The position numbers and the translations under genes are program-made. From Astropecten irregularis (taxonomy: Eukaryota > Echinodermata > Asteroidea > Paxillosida > Astropectinidae), in NCBI GenBank assembly GCA_963971285.1, contig OZ020244.1, positions 26,784,001-26,848,000 on the forward strand: a stretch of DNA of 64,000 bases. The letters are read 5' to 3'. The notes under the pieces are model-generated. The model saw only the letters and a program-made list of their open reading frames with translations, had not been told where the DNA came from and did no database searches. Of the stretch, positions 31,401 through 44,335 are shown one piece after another; the stretch's first letter is position 1, and each line of letters opens with the position of its first letter.

Positions 31401-34400
31401 CAAAGAAAAATACCCTAAAACGGCCCAATTGACCGGCCCAAGTCTAAAAATAGTACCCCTCCACTTCAGGACAAGAATAGAGCGAATTTAGGGCCTGATT
31501 TTACCCAAACGGCTCAAATGTGAAAGTCCAAACTTTGGTGATCGGGTTCCATCAATTTTGTCTACAAGACTTCCCAAGTAGGGCTCACCAGACGCAGTAA
31601 GAGAAAAGACTTTGAGGGAATACAAAAAAATTATTAGCTCCGCGGACCGATTCGCTTGCCTACCCACCGATCCGTTTGGCCCATTTTGTTTTACGATTTT
31701 TGACTTCATTATTCGCACTAACCTCCCACTCTGAGCAATGCAGTCAAACATGAATCATGTACAGATCGCCTAAAAATGCCTGAAATCAAGTCAAAACATT
31801 CCATAAAAGCACATGCAAGCTTCTACACAGTCATCTCAAAGATGAACAAGTGGTACTTCAGTGGTACTCACCACTATTTTGGGGTTTACAATTTCGACAA
31901 GTTTGTCGCATGTCACTTTGAACATGCACAGAATTGTTGAAGACTAAATGTGCTTGCACTCTGAAAAAAAATCTTAAAGCGCTTTAGCAAGGAGCCGGTG
32001 TACAAACTATATCACGAAGGCTGGGAACATGACCGTATGTCACTGACTATATGCCAAAGACTGTTTCATGCCAAGCATTATGAAAGCCCGTTGAGTCTGT
32101 TTGGACCAACATGAAATGTCTCATGAAACGGTCATTGATTATGTTTGGCATAGTCAGTAACTTTCGGTCAAGTTCCCAGCATTCGCGCATAGGTTTGTGC
32201 ATGGGACCATTGCTAAAGCGCGTCAGGATTTTTTCAGTGTACAAGGGACCACAAAAATAAAATCCCATAGACTCCCACGCAAAATGGCCAATTTAACAAA
32301 ATAATTAGAAATATTCACAAGTTTATTAGGCAATAGATTAATACGGCAAAATAAGGGGAAAACGTCTATTTTCATTTTCTTTTCAATTTTGTATAGGTTA
32401 ACCGATGACTTTATGCCGAAAAGTACATTCAAAGAAAAATACCCTAAAACGGCCCAATTGACCGGCCCAAGTCTAAAAATAGTACCCCTCCACTACAGGA
32501 CAAGAATAGAGCAAATTTAGGGCCTGATTTTACCCAAACGGCTCAAATGTGAAAGTCCAAACTTTGGTGATCGGGTTCCATCCATTTTGTCTACAAGACT
32601 TCCCAAGTAGGGCTCACCAGACGCAGTAAGAGAAAAGACTTTGAGGGAATACAAAAAAATTATGAGCTCCGCGGACCGATTCGCTTGCCTACCCACCGAT
32701 CCGTTTGGCCCATTTTGTTTTACGATTTTTGACTTCATTATTCGCACTAACCTCCCACGCTGAGCAATGCAGTCAAACATGAATCATGTACAGATCGCCT
32801 AAAAATGCCTGAAATCAAGTCAAAACATTCCATAAAAGCACATGCAAGCTTCTACACAGTCATCTCAAAGATGAACAAGTGGTACTTCAGTGGTACTCAC
32901 CACTATTTTGGGGTTTACAATTTCGACAAGTTTGTCGCATGTCACTTTGAACATGCACAGAATTGTTGAAGACTAAATGTGCTTGCACTCTGAAAAAAAA
33001 TCTTAAAGCGCTTTAGCAAGGAGCCGGTGTACAAACTATATCACGAAGGCTGGGAACATGACCGTATGTCACTGACTATATGCCAAAGACTGTTTCATGC
33101 CAAGCATTATGAAAGCCCGTTGAGTCTGTTTGGACCAACATGAAATGTCTCATGAAACGGTCATTGATTATGTTTGGCATAGTCAGTAACTTTCGGTCAA
33201 GTTCCCAGCATTCGCGCATAGGTTTGTGCATGGGACCATTGCTAAAGCGCGTCAGGATTTTTTCAGTGTACAAGGGACCACAAAAATAAAATCCTATAGA
33301 CTCCCACGCAAAATGGCCAATATTCACAAATTTATTAGGCAATAGACCAATACGGCAAAATTAAGGGGAAAACGTCTATTTTCATTTTCTTTTCAATTTT
33401 GTATAGGTTAACCGATGACTTTATGCCGAAAAGTACATTCAAAGAAAAATACCCTAAAACGGCCCAATTGACCGGCCCAAGTCTAAAAATAGTACCCCTC
33501 CACTTCAGGACAAGAATAGAGCGAATTTAGGGCCTGATTTTACCCAAACGGCTCAAATGTGAAAGTCCAAACTTTGGTGATCGGGTTCCATCCATTTTGT
33601 CTACAAGACTTCCCAAGTAGGGCTCACCAGACGCAGTAAGAGAAAAGACTTTGAGGGAATACAAAAAAATTATTAGCTCCGCGGACCGATTCGCTTGCCT
33701 ACCCACCGATCCGTTTGGCCCATTTTGTTTTACGATTTTTGACTTCATTATTCGCACTAACATCCCACTCTGAGCAATGCAGTCAAACATGAATCATGTA
33801 CAGATCGCCTAAAAATGCCTGAAATCAAGTCAAAACATTCCATAAAAGCACATGCAAGCTTCTCCACAGTCATCTCAAAGATGAACAAGTGGTACTTCAG
33901 TGGTACTCACCACTATTTTGGGGTTTACAATTTCGACAAGTTTGTCGCATGTCACTTTGAACATGCACAGAATTGTTGAAGACTCAATGTGCTTGCACTC
34001 TGAAAAAAAATCTTAAAGCGCTTTAGCAAGGAGCCGGTTTACAAACTATATCACGAAGGCTGGGAACATGACCGTATGTCACTGACTATATGCCAAAGAC
34101 TGTTTCATGCCAAGCATTATGAAAGCCCGTTGAGTCTGTTTGGACCAACATGAAATGTCTCATGAAACGGTCATTGATTATGTTTGGCATAGTCAGTAAC
34201 TTTCGGTCAAGTTCCCAGCATTCGTGCATAGGTTTGTGCATGGGACCATTGCTAAAGCGCGTCAGGATTTGTTCAGTGTACAAGGGACCACAAAAATAAT
34301 ATCCCATAGACTGCCACGCAAAATGGCCAATTTAACAAAATAATTAGAAATATTCACAAGTTTATTAGGCAATAGACCAATACGGCAAAATAAAGGGGAA

Positions 34401-34556
34401 AACGTCTATTTTCATTTTCTTTTCAATTTTGTATAGGTTAACCGATGACTTTATGCCGAAAAGTACATTCAAAGAAATATACCCTAAAACGGCCCAATTG
34501 ACCGGCCCAAGTCTAAAAATAGTACCCCTCCACTACAGGACAAGAATAGAGCAAAT
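28439..34556. repeat. Dimeric higher-order repeat, three copies of about 2039 bp
   Basis: Short and long units alternate (28439 S, 29449 L, 30478 S, 31488 L, 32517 S, 33527 L). The S member has GCTGAGCAATG and TTATGAGCT. The L member has TCTGAGCAATG and TTATTAGCT. Equivalent points are 2039, 2039 and 2040 bp apart and the dimers are almost identical. Confidence 0.92.
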
Positions 34557-37500
34557 TTAGGGCCTGATTTTACCCAAACGGCTCAAATGTGAAAGTCCAA
34601 ACTTTGGTGATCGGGTTCCATCCATTTTGTCTACAAGACTTCCCAAGTAGGGCTCACCAGACGCAGTAAGAGAAAAGACTTTGAGGGAATACAAAAAAAT
34701 TATGAGCTCCGCGGACCGATTCGCTTGCCTACCCACCGATCCGTTTGGCCCATTTTGTTTTACGATTTTTGACTTCATTATTCGCACTAACCTCCCACGC
34801 TGAGCAATGCAGTCAAACATGAATCATGTACAGATCGCCTAAAAATGCCTGAAATCAAGTCAAAACATTCCATAAAAGCACATGCAAGCTTCTACACAGT
34901 CATCTCAAAGATGAACAAGTGGTACTTCAGTGGTACTCACCACTATTTTGGGGTTTACAATTTCGACAAGTTTGTCGCATGTCACTTTGAACATGCACAG
35001 AATTGTTGAAGACTAAATGTGCTTGCACTCTGAAAAAAAATCTTAAAGCGCTTTAGCAAGGAGCCGGTGTACAAACTATATCACGAAGGCTGGGAACATG
35101 ACCGTATGTCACTGACTATATGCCAAAGACTGTTTCATGCCAAGCATTATGAAAGCCCGTTGAGTCTGTTTGGACCAACATGAAATGTCTCATGAAACGG
35201 TCATTGATTATGTTTGGCATAGTCAGTAACTTTCGGTCAAGTTCCCAGCATTCGCGCATAGGTTTGTGCATGGGACCATTGCTAAAGCGCGTCAGGATTT
35301 TTTCAGTGTACAAGGGACCACAAAAATAAAATCCTATAGACTCCCACGCAAAATGGCCAATATTCACAAATTTATTAGGCAATAGACCAATACGGCAAAA
35401 TTAAGGGGAAAACGTCTATTTTCATTTTCTTTTCAATTTTGTATAGGTTAACCGATGACTTTATGCCGAAAAGTACATTCAAAGAAAAATACCCTAAAAC
35501 GGCCCAATTGACCGGCCCAAGTCTAAAAATAGTACCCCTCCACTTCAGGACAAGAATAGAGCGAATTTAGGGCCTGATTTTACCCAAACGGCTCAAATGT
35601 GAAAGTCCAAACTTTGGTGATCGGGTTCCATCAATTTTGTCTACAAGACTTCCCAAGTAGGGCTCACCAGACGCAGTAAGAGAAAAGACTTTGAGGGAAT
35701 ACAAAAAAATTATGAGCTCCGCGGACCGATTCGCTTGCCTACCCACCGATCCGTTTGGCCCATTTTGTTTTACGATTTTTGACTTCATTATTCGCACTAA
35801 CCTCCCACGCTGAGCAATGCAGTCAAACATGAATCATGTACAGATCGCCTAAAAATGCCTGAAATCAAGTCAAAACATTCCATAAAAGCACATGCAAGCT
35901 TCTACACAGTCATCTCAAAGATGAACAAGTGGTACTTCAGTGGTACTCACCACTATTTTGGGGTTTACAATTTCGACAAGTTTGTCGCATGTCACTTTGA
36001 ACATGCACAGAATTGTTGAAGACTAAATGTGCTTGCACTCTGAAAAAAAATCTTAAAGCGCTTTAGCAAGGAGCCGGTGTACAAACTATATCACGAAGGC
36101 TGGGAACATGACCGTATGTCACTGACTATATGCCAAAGACTGTTTCATGCCAAGCATTATGAAAGCCCGTTGAGTCTGTTTGGACCAACATGAAATGTCT
36201 CATGAAACGGTCATTGATTATGTTTGGCATAGTCAGTAACTTTCGGTCAAGTTCCCAGCATTCGCGCATAGGTTTGTGCATGGGACCATTGCTAAAGCGC
36301 GTCAGGATTTTTTCAGTGTACAAGGGACCACAAAAATAAAATCCTATAGACTCCCACGCAAAATGGCCAATATTCACAAATTTATTAGGCAATAGACCAA
36401 TACGGCAAAATTAAGGGGAAAACGTCTATTTTCATTTTCTTTTCAATTTTGTATAGGTTAACCGATGACTTTATGCCGAAAAGTACATTCAAAGAAAAAT
36501 ACCCTAAAACGGCCCAATTGACCGGCCCAAGTCTAAAAATAGTACCCCTCCACTTCAGGACAAGAATAGAGCGAATTTAGGGCCTGATTTTACCCAAACG
36601 GCTCAAATGTGAAAGTCCAAACTTTGGTGATCGGGTTCCATCCATTTTGTCTACAAGACTTCCCAAGTAGGGCTCACCAGACGCAGTAAGAGAAAAGACT
36701 TTGAGGGAATACAAAAAAATTATTAGCTCCGCGGACCGATTCGCTTGCCTACCCACCGATCCGTTTGGCCCATTTTGTTTTACGATTTTTGACTTCATTA
36801 TTCGCACTAACCTCCCACTCTGAGCAATGCAGTCAAACATGAATCATGTACAGATCGCCTAAAAATGCCTGAAATCAAGTCAAAACATTCCATAAAAGCA
36901 CATGCAAGCTTCTCCACAGTCATCTCAAAGATGAACAAGTGGTACTTCAGTGGTACTCACCACTATTTTGGGGTTTACAATTTCGACAAGTTTGTCGCAT
37001 GTCACTTTGAACATGCACAGAATTGTTGAAGACTCAATGTGCTTGCACTCTGAAAAAAAATCTTAAAGCGCTTTAGCAAGGAGCCGGTTTACAAACTATA
37101 TCACGAAGGCTGGGAACATGACCGTATGTCACTGACTATATGCCAAAGACTGTTTCATGCCAAGCATTATGAAAGCCCGTTGAGTCTGTTTGGACCAACA
37201 TGAAATGTCTCATGAAACGGTCATTGATTATGTTTGGCATAGTCAGTAACTTTCGGTCAAGTTCCCAGCATTCGTGCATAGGTTTGTGCATGGGACCATT
37301 GCTAAAGCGCGTCAGGATTTGTTCAGTGTACAAGGGACCACAAAAATAATATCCCATAGACTGCCACGCAAAATGGCCAATTTAACAAAATAATTAGAAA
37401 TATTCACAAGTTTATTAGGCAATAGACCAATACGGCAAAATAAAGGGGAAAACGTCTATTTTCATTTTCTTTTCAATTTTGTATAGGTTAACCGATGACT

Positions 37501-39086
37501 TTATGCCGAAAAGTACATTCAAAGAAATATACCCTAAAACGGCCCAATTGACCGGCCCAAGTCTAAAAATAGTACCCCTCCACTACAGGACAAGAATAGA
37601 GCAAATTTAGGGCCTGATTTTACCCAAACGGCTCAAATGTGAAAGTCCAAACTTTGGTGATCGGGTTCCATCCATTTTGTCTACAAGACTTCCCAAGTAG
37701 GGCTCACCAGACGCAGTAAGAGAAAAGACTTTGAGGGAATACAAAAAAATTATGAGCTCCGCGGACCGATTCGCTTGCCTACCCACCGATCCGTTTGGCC
37801 CATTTTGTTTTACGATTTTTGACTTCATTATTCGCACTAACCTCCCACGCTGAGCAATGCAGTCAAACATGAATCATGTACAGATCGCCTAAAAATGCCT
37901 GAAATCAAGTCAAAACATTCCATAAAAGCACATGCAAGCTTCTACACAGTCATCTCAAAGATGAACAAGTGGTACTTCAGTGGTACTCACCACTATTTTG
38001 GGGTTTACAATTTCGACAAGTTTGTCGCATGTCACTTTGAACATGCACAGAATTGTTGAAGACTAAATGTGCTTGCACTCTGAAAAAAAATCTTAAAGCG
38101 CTTTAGCAAGGAGCCGGTGTACAAACTATATCACGAAGGCTGGGAACATGACCGTATGTCACTGACTATATGCCAAAGACTGTTTCATGCCAAGCATTAT
38201 GAAAGCCCGTTGAGTCTGTTTGGACCAACATGAAATGTCTCATGAAACGGTCATTGATTATGTTTGGCATAGTCAGTAACTTTCGGTCAAGTTCCCAGCA
38301 TTCGCGCATAGGTTTGTGCATGGGACCATTGCTAAAGCGCGTCAGGATTTTTTCAGTGTACAAGGGACCACAAAAATAAAATCCCATAGACTCCCACGCA
38401 AAATGGCCAATATTCACAAATTTATTAGGCAATAGACCAATACGGCAAAATTAAGGGGAAAACGTCTATTTTCATTTTCTTTTCAATTTTGTATAGGTTA
38501 ACCGATGACTTTATGCCGAAAAGTACATTCAAAGAAAAATACCCTAAAACGGCCCAATTGACCGGCCCAAGTCTAAAAATAGTACCCCTCCACTTCAGGA
38601 CAAGAATAGAGCGAATTTAGGGCCTGATTTTACCCAAACGGCTCAAATGTGAAAGTCCAAACTTTGGTGATCGGGTTCCATCCATTTTGTCTACAAGACT
38701 TCCCAAGTAGGGCTCACCAGACGCAGTAAGAGAAAAGACTTTGAGGGAATACAAAAAAATTATTAGCTCCGCGGACCGATTCGCTTGCCTACCCACCGAT
38801 CCGTTTGGCCCATTTTGTTTTACGATTTTTGACTTCATTATTCGCACTAACCTCCCACTCTGAGCAATGCAGTCAAACATGAATCATGTACAGATCGCCT
38901 AAAAATGCCTGAAATCAAGTCAAAACATTCCATAAAAGCACATGCAAGCTTCTACACAGTCATCTCAAAGATGAACAAGTGGTACTTCAGTGGTACTCAC
39001 CACTATTTTGGGGTTTACAATTTCGACAAGTTTGTCGCATGTCACTTTGAACATGCACAGAATTGTTGAAGACTCAATGTGCTTGC

Positions 39087-39369
39087 ACTCTGAAAAAAAA
39101 TCTTAAAGCGCTTTAGCAAGGAGCCGGTTTACAAACTATATCACGAAGGCTGGGAACATGACCGTATGTCACTGACTATATGCCAAAGACTGTTTCATGC
39201 CAAGCATTATGAAAGCCCGTTGAGTCTGTTTGGACCAACATGAAATGTCTCATGAAACGGTCATTGATTATGTTTGGCATAGTCAGTAACTTTCGGTCAA
39301 GTTCCCAGCATTCGTGCATAGGTTTGTGCATGGGACCATTGCTAAAGCGCGTCAGGATTTGTTCAGTGT
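39087..39369. repeat. Diverged inverted repeat inside each satellite unit (representative in unit 14)
   Basis: The left arm 39087-39199 (GCGCTTTAGCAAGGAGCC... GGCTGGGAACATGACCG... ACTGACTAT) matches the reverse complement of the right arm 39251-39369 (GCGCTTTAGCAATGG... TGCTGGGAACTTGACCG... ACTGACTAT). By eye, identity is about 75% over the best 72 bases. The loop is about 50 bp. The same structure is in all units. Confidence 0.85.
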
Positions 39370-39646
39370 ACAAGGGACCACAAAAATAATATCCCATAGA
39401 CTGCCACGCAAAATGGCCAATTTAACAAAATAATTAGAAATATTCACAAGTTTATTAGGCAATAGACCAATACGGCAAAATAAAGGGGAAAACGTCTATT
39501 TTCATTTTCTTTTCAATTTTGTATAGGTTAACCGATGACTTTATGCCGAAAAGTACATTCAAAGAAATATACCCTAAAACGGCCCAATTGACCGGCCCAA
39601 GTCTAAAAATAGTACCCCTCCACTACAGGACAAGAATAGAGCAAAT

Positions 39647-42600
39647 TTAGGGCCTGATTTTACCCAAACGGATCAAATGTGAAAGTCCAAACTTTGGTGA
39701 TCGGGTTCCATCCATTTTGTCTACAAGACTTCCCAAGTAGGGCTCACCAGACGCAGTAAGAGAAAAGACTTTGAGGGAATACAAACAAATTATGAGCTCC
39801 GCGGACCGATTCGCTTGCCTACCCACCGATCCGTTTGGCCCATTTTGTTTTACGATTTTTGACTTCATTATTCGCACTAACCTCCCACGCTGAGCAATGC
39901 AGTCAAACATGAATCATGTACAGATCGCCTAAAAATGCCTGAAATCAAGTCAAAACATTCCATAAAAGCACATGCAAGCTTCTACACAGTCATCTCAAAG
40001 ATGAACAAGTGGTACTTCAGTGGTACTCACCACTATTTTGGGGTTTACAATTTCGACAAGTTTGTCGCATGTCACTTTGAACATGCACAGAATTGTTGAA
40101 GACTCAATGTGCTTGCACTCTGAAAAAAAATCTTAAAGCGCTTTAGCAAGGAGCCGGTGTACAAACTATATCACGAAGGCTGGGAACATGACCGTATGTC
40201 ACTGACTATATGCCAAAGACTGTTTCATGCCAAGCATTATGAAAGCCCGTTGAGTCTGTTTGGACCAACATGAAATGTCTCATGAAACGGTCATTGATTA
40301 TGTTTGGCATAGTCAGTAACTTTCGGTCAAGTTCCCAGCATTCGCGCATAGGTTTGTGCATGGGACCATTGCTAAAGCGCGTCAGGATTTTTTCAGTGTA
40401 CAAGGGACCACAAAAATAAAATCCCATAGACTCCCACGCAAAATGGCCAATATTCACAAGTTTATTAGGCAATAGACCAATACGGCAAAATAAAGGGGAA
40501 AACGTCAATTTTCATTTTCTTTTCAATTTTGTATAGGTTAACCGATGACTTTATGCCGAAAAGTACATTCAAAGAAAAATACCCTAAAACGGCCCAATTG
40601 ACCGGCCCAAGTCTAAAAATAGTACCCCTCCACTACAGGACAAGAATAGAGCGAATTTAGGGCCTGATTTTACCCAAACGGCTCAAATGTGAAAGTCCAA
40701 ACTTTGGTGATCGGGTTCCATCCATTTTGTCTACAAGACTTCCCAAGTAGGGCTCACCAGACGCAGTAAGAGAAAAGACTTTGAGGGAATACAAAAAAAT
40801 TATGAGCTCCGCGGACCGATTCGCTTGCCTACCCACCGATCCGTTTGGCCCATTTTGTTTTACGATTTTTGACTTCATTATTCGCACTAACCTCCCACGC
40901 TGAGCAATGCAGTCAAACATGAATCATGTACAGATCGCCTAGAAATGCCTGAAATCAAGTCAAAACATTCCATAAAAGCACATGCAAGCTTCTACACAGT
41001 CATCTCAAAGATGAACAAGTGGTACTTCAGTGGTACTCACCACTATTTTGGGGTTTACAATTTCGACAAGTTTGTCGCATGTCACTTTGAACATGCACAG
41101 AATTGTTGAAGACTCAATGTGCTTGCACTCTGAAAAAAAATCTTAAAGCGCTTTAGCAAGGAGCCGGTGTACAAACTATATCACGAAGGCTGGGAACATG
41201 ACCGTATGTCACTGACTATATGCCAAAGACTGTTTCATGCCAAGCATTATGAAAGCCCGTTGAGTCTGTTTGGACCAACATGAAATGTCTCATGAAACGG
41301 TCATTGATTATGTTTGGCATAGTCAGTAACTTTCGGTCAAGTTCCCAGCATTCGCGCATAGGTTTGTGCATGGGACCATTGCTAAAGCGCGTCAGGATTT
41401 TTTCAGTGTACAAGGGACCACAAAAATAAAATCCCATAGACTCCCACGCAAAATGGCCAATATTCACAAATTTATTAGGCAATAGACCAATACGGCAAAA
41501 TTAAGGGGAAAACGTCTATTTTCATTTTCTTTTCAATTTTGTATAGGTTAACCGATGACTTTATGCCGAAAAGTACATTCAAAGAAAAATACCCTAAAAC
41601 GGCCCAATTGACCGGCCCAAGTCTAAAAATAGTACCCCTCCACTTCAGGACAAGAATAGAGCGAATTTAGGGCCTGATTTTACCCAAACGGCTCAAATGT
41701 GAAAGTCCAAACTTTGGTGATCGGGTTCCATCCATTTTGTCTACAAGACTTCCCAAGTAGGGCTCACCAGACGCAGTAAGAGAAAAGACTTTGAGGGAAT
41801 ACAAAAAAATTATTAGCTCCGCGGACCGATTCGCTTGCCTACCCACCGATCCGTTTGGCCCATTTTGTTTTACGATTGTTGACTTCATTATTCGCACTAA
41901 CCTCCCACTCTGAGCAATGCAGTCAAACATGAATCATGTACAGATCGCCTAAAAATGCCTGAAATCTAGTCAAAACATTCCATAAAAGCACATGCAAGCT
42001 TCTACACAGTCATCTCAAAGATGAACAAGTGGTACTTCAGTGGTACTCACCACTATTTTGGGGTTTACAATTTCGACAAGTTTGTCGCATGTCACTTTGA
42101 ACATGCACAGAATTGTTGAAGACTCAATGTGCTTGCACTCTGAAAAAAAATCTTAAAGCGCTTTAGCAAGGAGCCGGTGTACAAACTATATCACGAAGGC
42201 TGGGAACATGACCGTATGTCACTGACTATATGCCAAAGACTGTTTCATGCCAAGCATTATGAAAGCCCGTTGAGTCTGTTTGGACCAACATGAAATGTCT
42301 CATGAAACGGTCATTGATTATGTTTGGCATAGTCAGTAACTTTCGGTCAAGTTCCCAGCATTCGCGCATAGGTTTGTGCATGGGACCATTGCTAAAGCGC
42401 GTCAGGATTTTTTCAGTGTACAAGGGACCACAAAAATAAAATCCCATAGACTCCCACGCAAAATGGCCAATATTCACAAGTTTATTAGGCAATAGACCAA
42501 TACGGCAAAATAAAGGGGAAAACGTCAATTTTTATTTTCTTTTCAATTTTGTATAGGTTAACCGATGACTTTATGCCGAAAAGTACATTCAAAGAAAAAT

Positions 42601-43686
42601 ACCCTAAAACGGCCCAATTGACCGGCCCAAGTCTAAAAATAGTACCCCTCCACTACAGGACAAGAATAGAGCGAATTTAGGGCCTGATTTTACCCAAACG
42701 GCTCAAATGTGAAAGTCCAAACTTTGGTGATCGGGTTCCATCCATTTTGTCTACAAGACTTCCCAAGTAGGGCTCACCAGACGCAGTAAGAGAAAAGACT
42801 TTGAGGGAATACAAAAAAATTATGAGCTCCGCGGACCGATTCGCTTGCCTACCCACCGATCCGTTTGGCCCATTTTGTTTTACGATTTTTGACTTCATTA
42901 TTCGCACTAACCTCCCACGCTGAGCAATGCAGTCAAACATGAATCATGTACAGATCGCCTAGAAATGCCTGAAATCAAGTCAAAACATTCCATAAAAGCA
43001 CATGCAAGCTTCTACACAGTCATCTCAAAGATGAACAAGTGGTACTTCAGTGGTACTCACCACTATTTTGGGGTTTACAATTTCGACAAGTTTGTCGCAT
43101 GTCACTTTGAACATGCACAGAATTGTTGAAGACTCAATGTGCTTGCACTCTGAAAAAAAATCTTAAAGCGCTTTAGCAAGGAGCCGGTGTACAAACTATA
43201 TCACGAAGGCTGGGAACATGACCGTATGTCACTGACTATATGCCAAAGACTGTTTCATGCCAAGCATTATGAAAGCCCGTTGAGTCTGTTTGGACCAACA
43301 TGAAATGTCTCATGAAACGGTCATTGATTATGTTTGGCATAGTCAGTAACTTTCGGTCAAGTTCCCAGCATTCGCGCATAGGTTTGTGCATGGGACCATT
43401 GCTAAAGCGCGTCAGGATTTTTTCAGTGTACAAGGGACCACAAAAATAAAATCCCATAGACTCCCACGCAAAATGGCCAATATTCACAAATTTATTAGGC
43501 AATAGACCAATACGGCAAAATTAAGGGGAAAACGTCTATTTTCATTTTCTTTTCAATTTTGTATAGGTTAACCGATGACTTTATGCCGAAAAGTACATTC
43601 AAAGAAAAATACCCTAAAACGGCCCAATTGACCGGCCCAAGTCTAAAAATAGTACCCCTCCACTTCAGGACAAGAATAGAGCGAAT
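39647..43686. repeat. 2020-bp tandem duplication of short units 15-18
   Basis: Units 15-16 and 17-18 share private changes exactly 2020 bp apart: AACGTCAATTTT at about 40503 and 42523, and CGCCTAGAAATGCC, whose variant G falls at 40942 and 42962. Confidence 0.85.
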
Positions 43687-44335
43687 TTAGGGCCTGATTT
43701 TACCCAAACGGCTCAAATGTGAAAGTCCAAACTTTGGTGATCGGGTTCCATCCATTTTGTCTACAAGACTTCCCAAGTAGGGCTCACCAGACGCAGTAAG
43801 AGAAAAGACTTTGAGGGAATACAAAAAAATTATTAGCTCCGCGGACCGATTCGCTTGCCTACCCACCGATCCGTTTGGCCCATTTTGTTTTACGATTTTT
43901 GACTTCATTATTCGCACTAACCTCCCACTCTGAGCAATGCAGTCAAACATGAATCATGTACAGATCGCCTAAAAATGCCTGAAATCAAGTCAAAACATTC
44001 CATAAAAGCACATGCAAGCTTCTACACAGTCATCTCAAAGATGAACAAGTGGTACTTCAGTGGTACTCACCACTATTTTGGGGTTTACAATTTCGACAAG
44101 TTTGTCGCATGTCACTTTGAACATGCACAGAATTGTTGAAGACTCAATGTGCTTGCACTCTGAAAAAAAATCTTAAAGCGCTTTAGCAAGGAGCCGGTTT
44201 ACAAACTATATCACGAAGGCTGGGAACATGACCGTATGTCACTGACTATATGCCAAAGACTGTTTCATGCCAAGCATTATGAAAGCCCGTTGAGTCTGTT
44301 TGGACCAACATGAAATGTCTCATGAAACGGTCATT

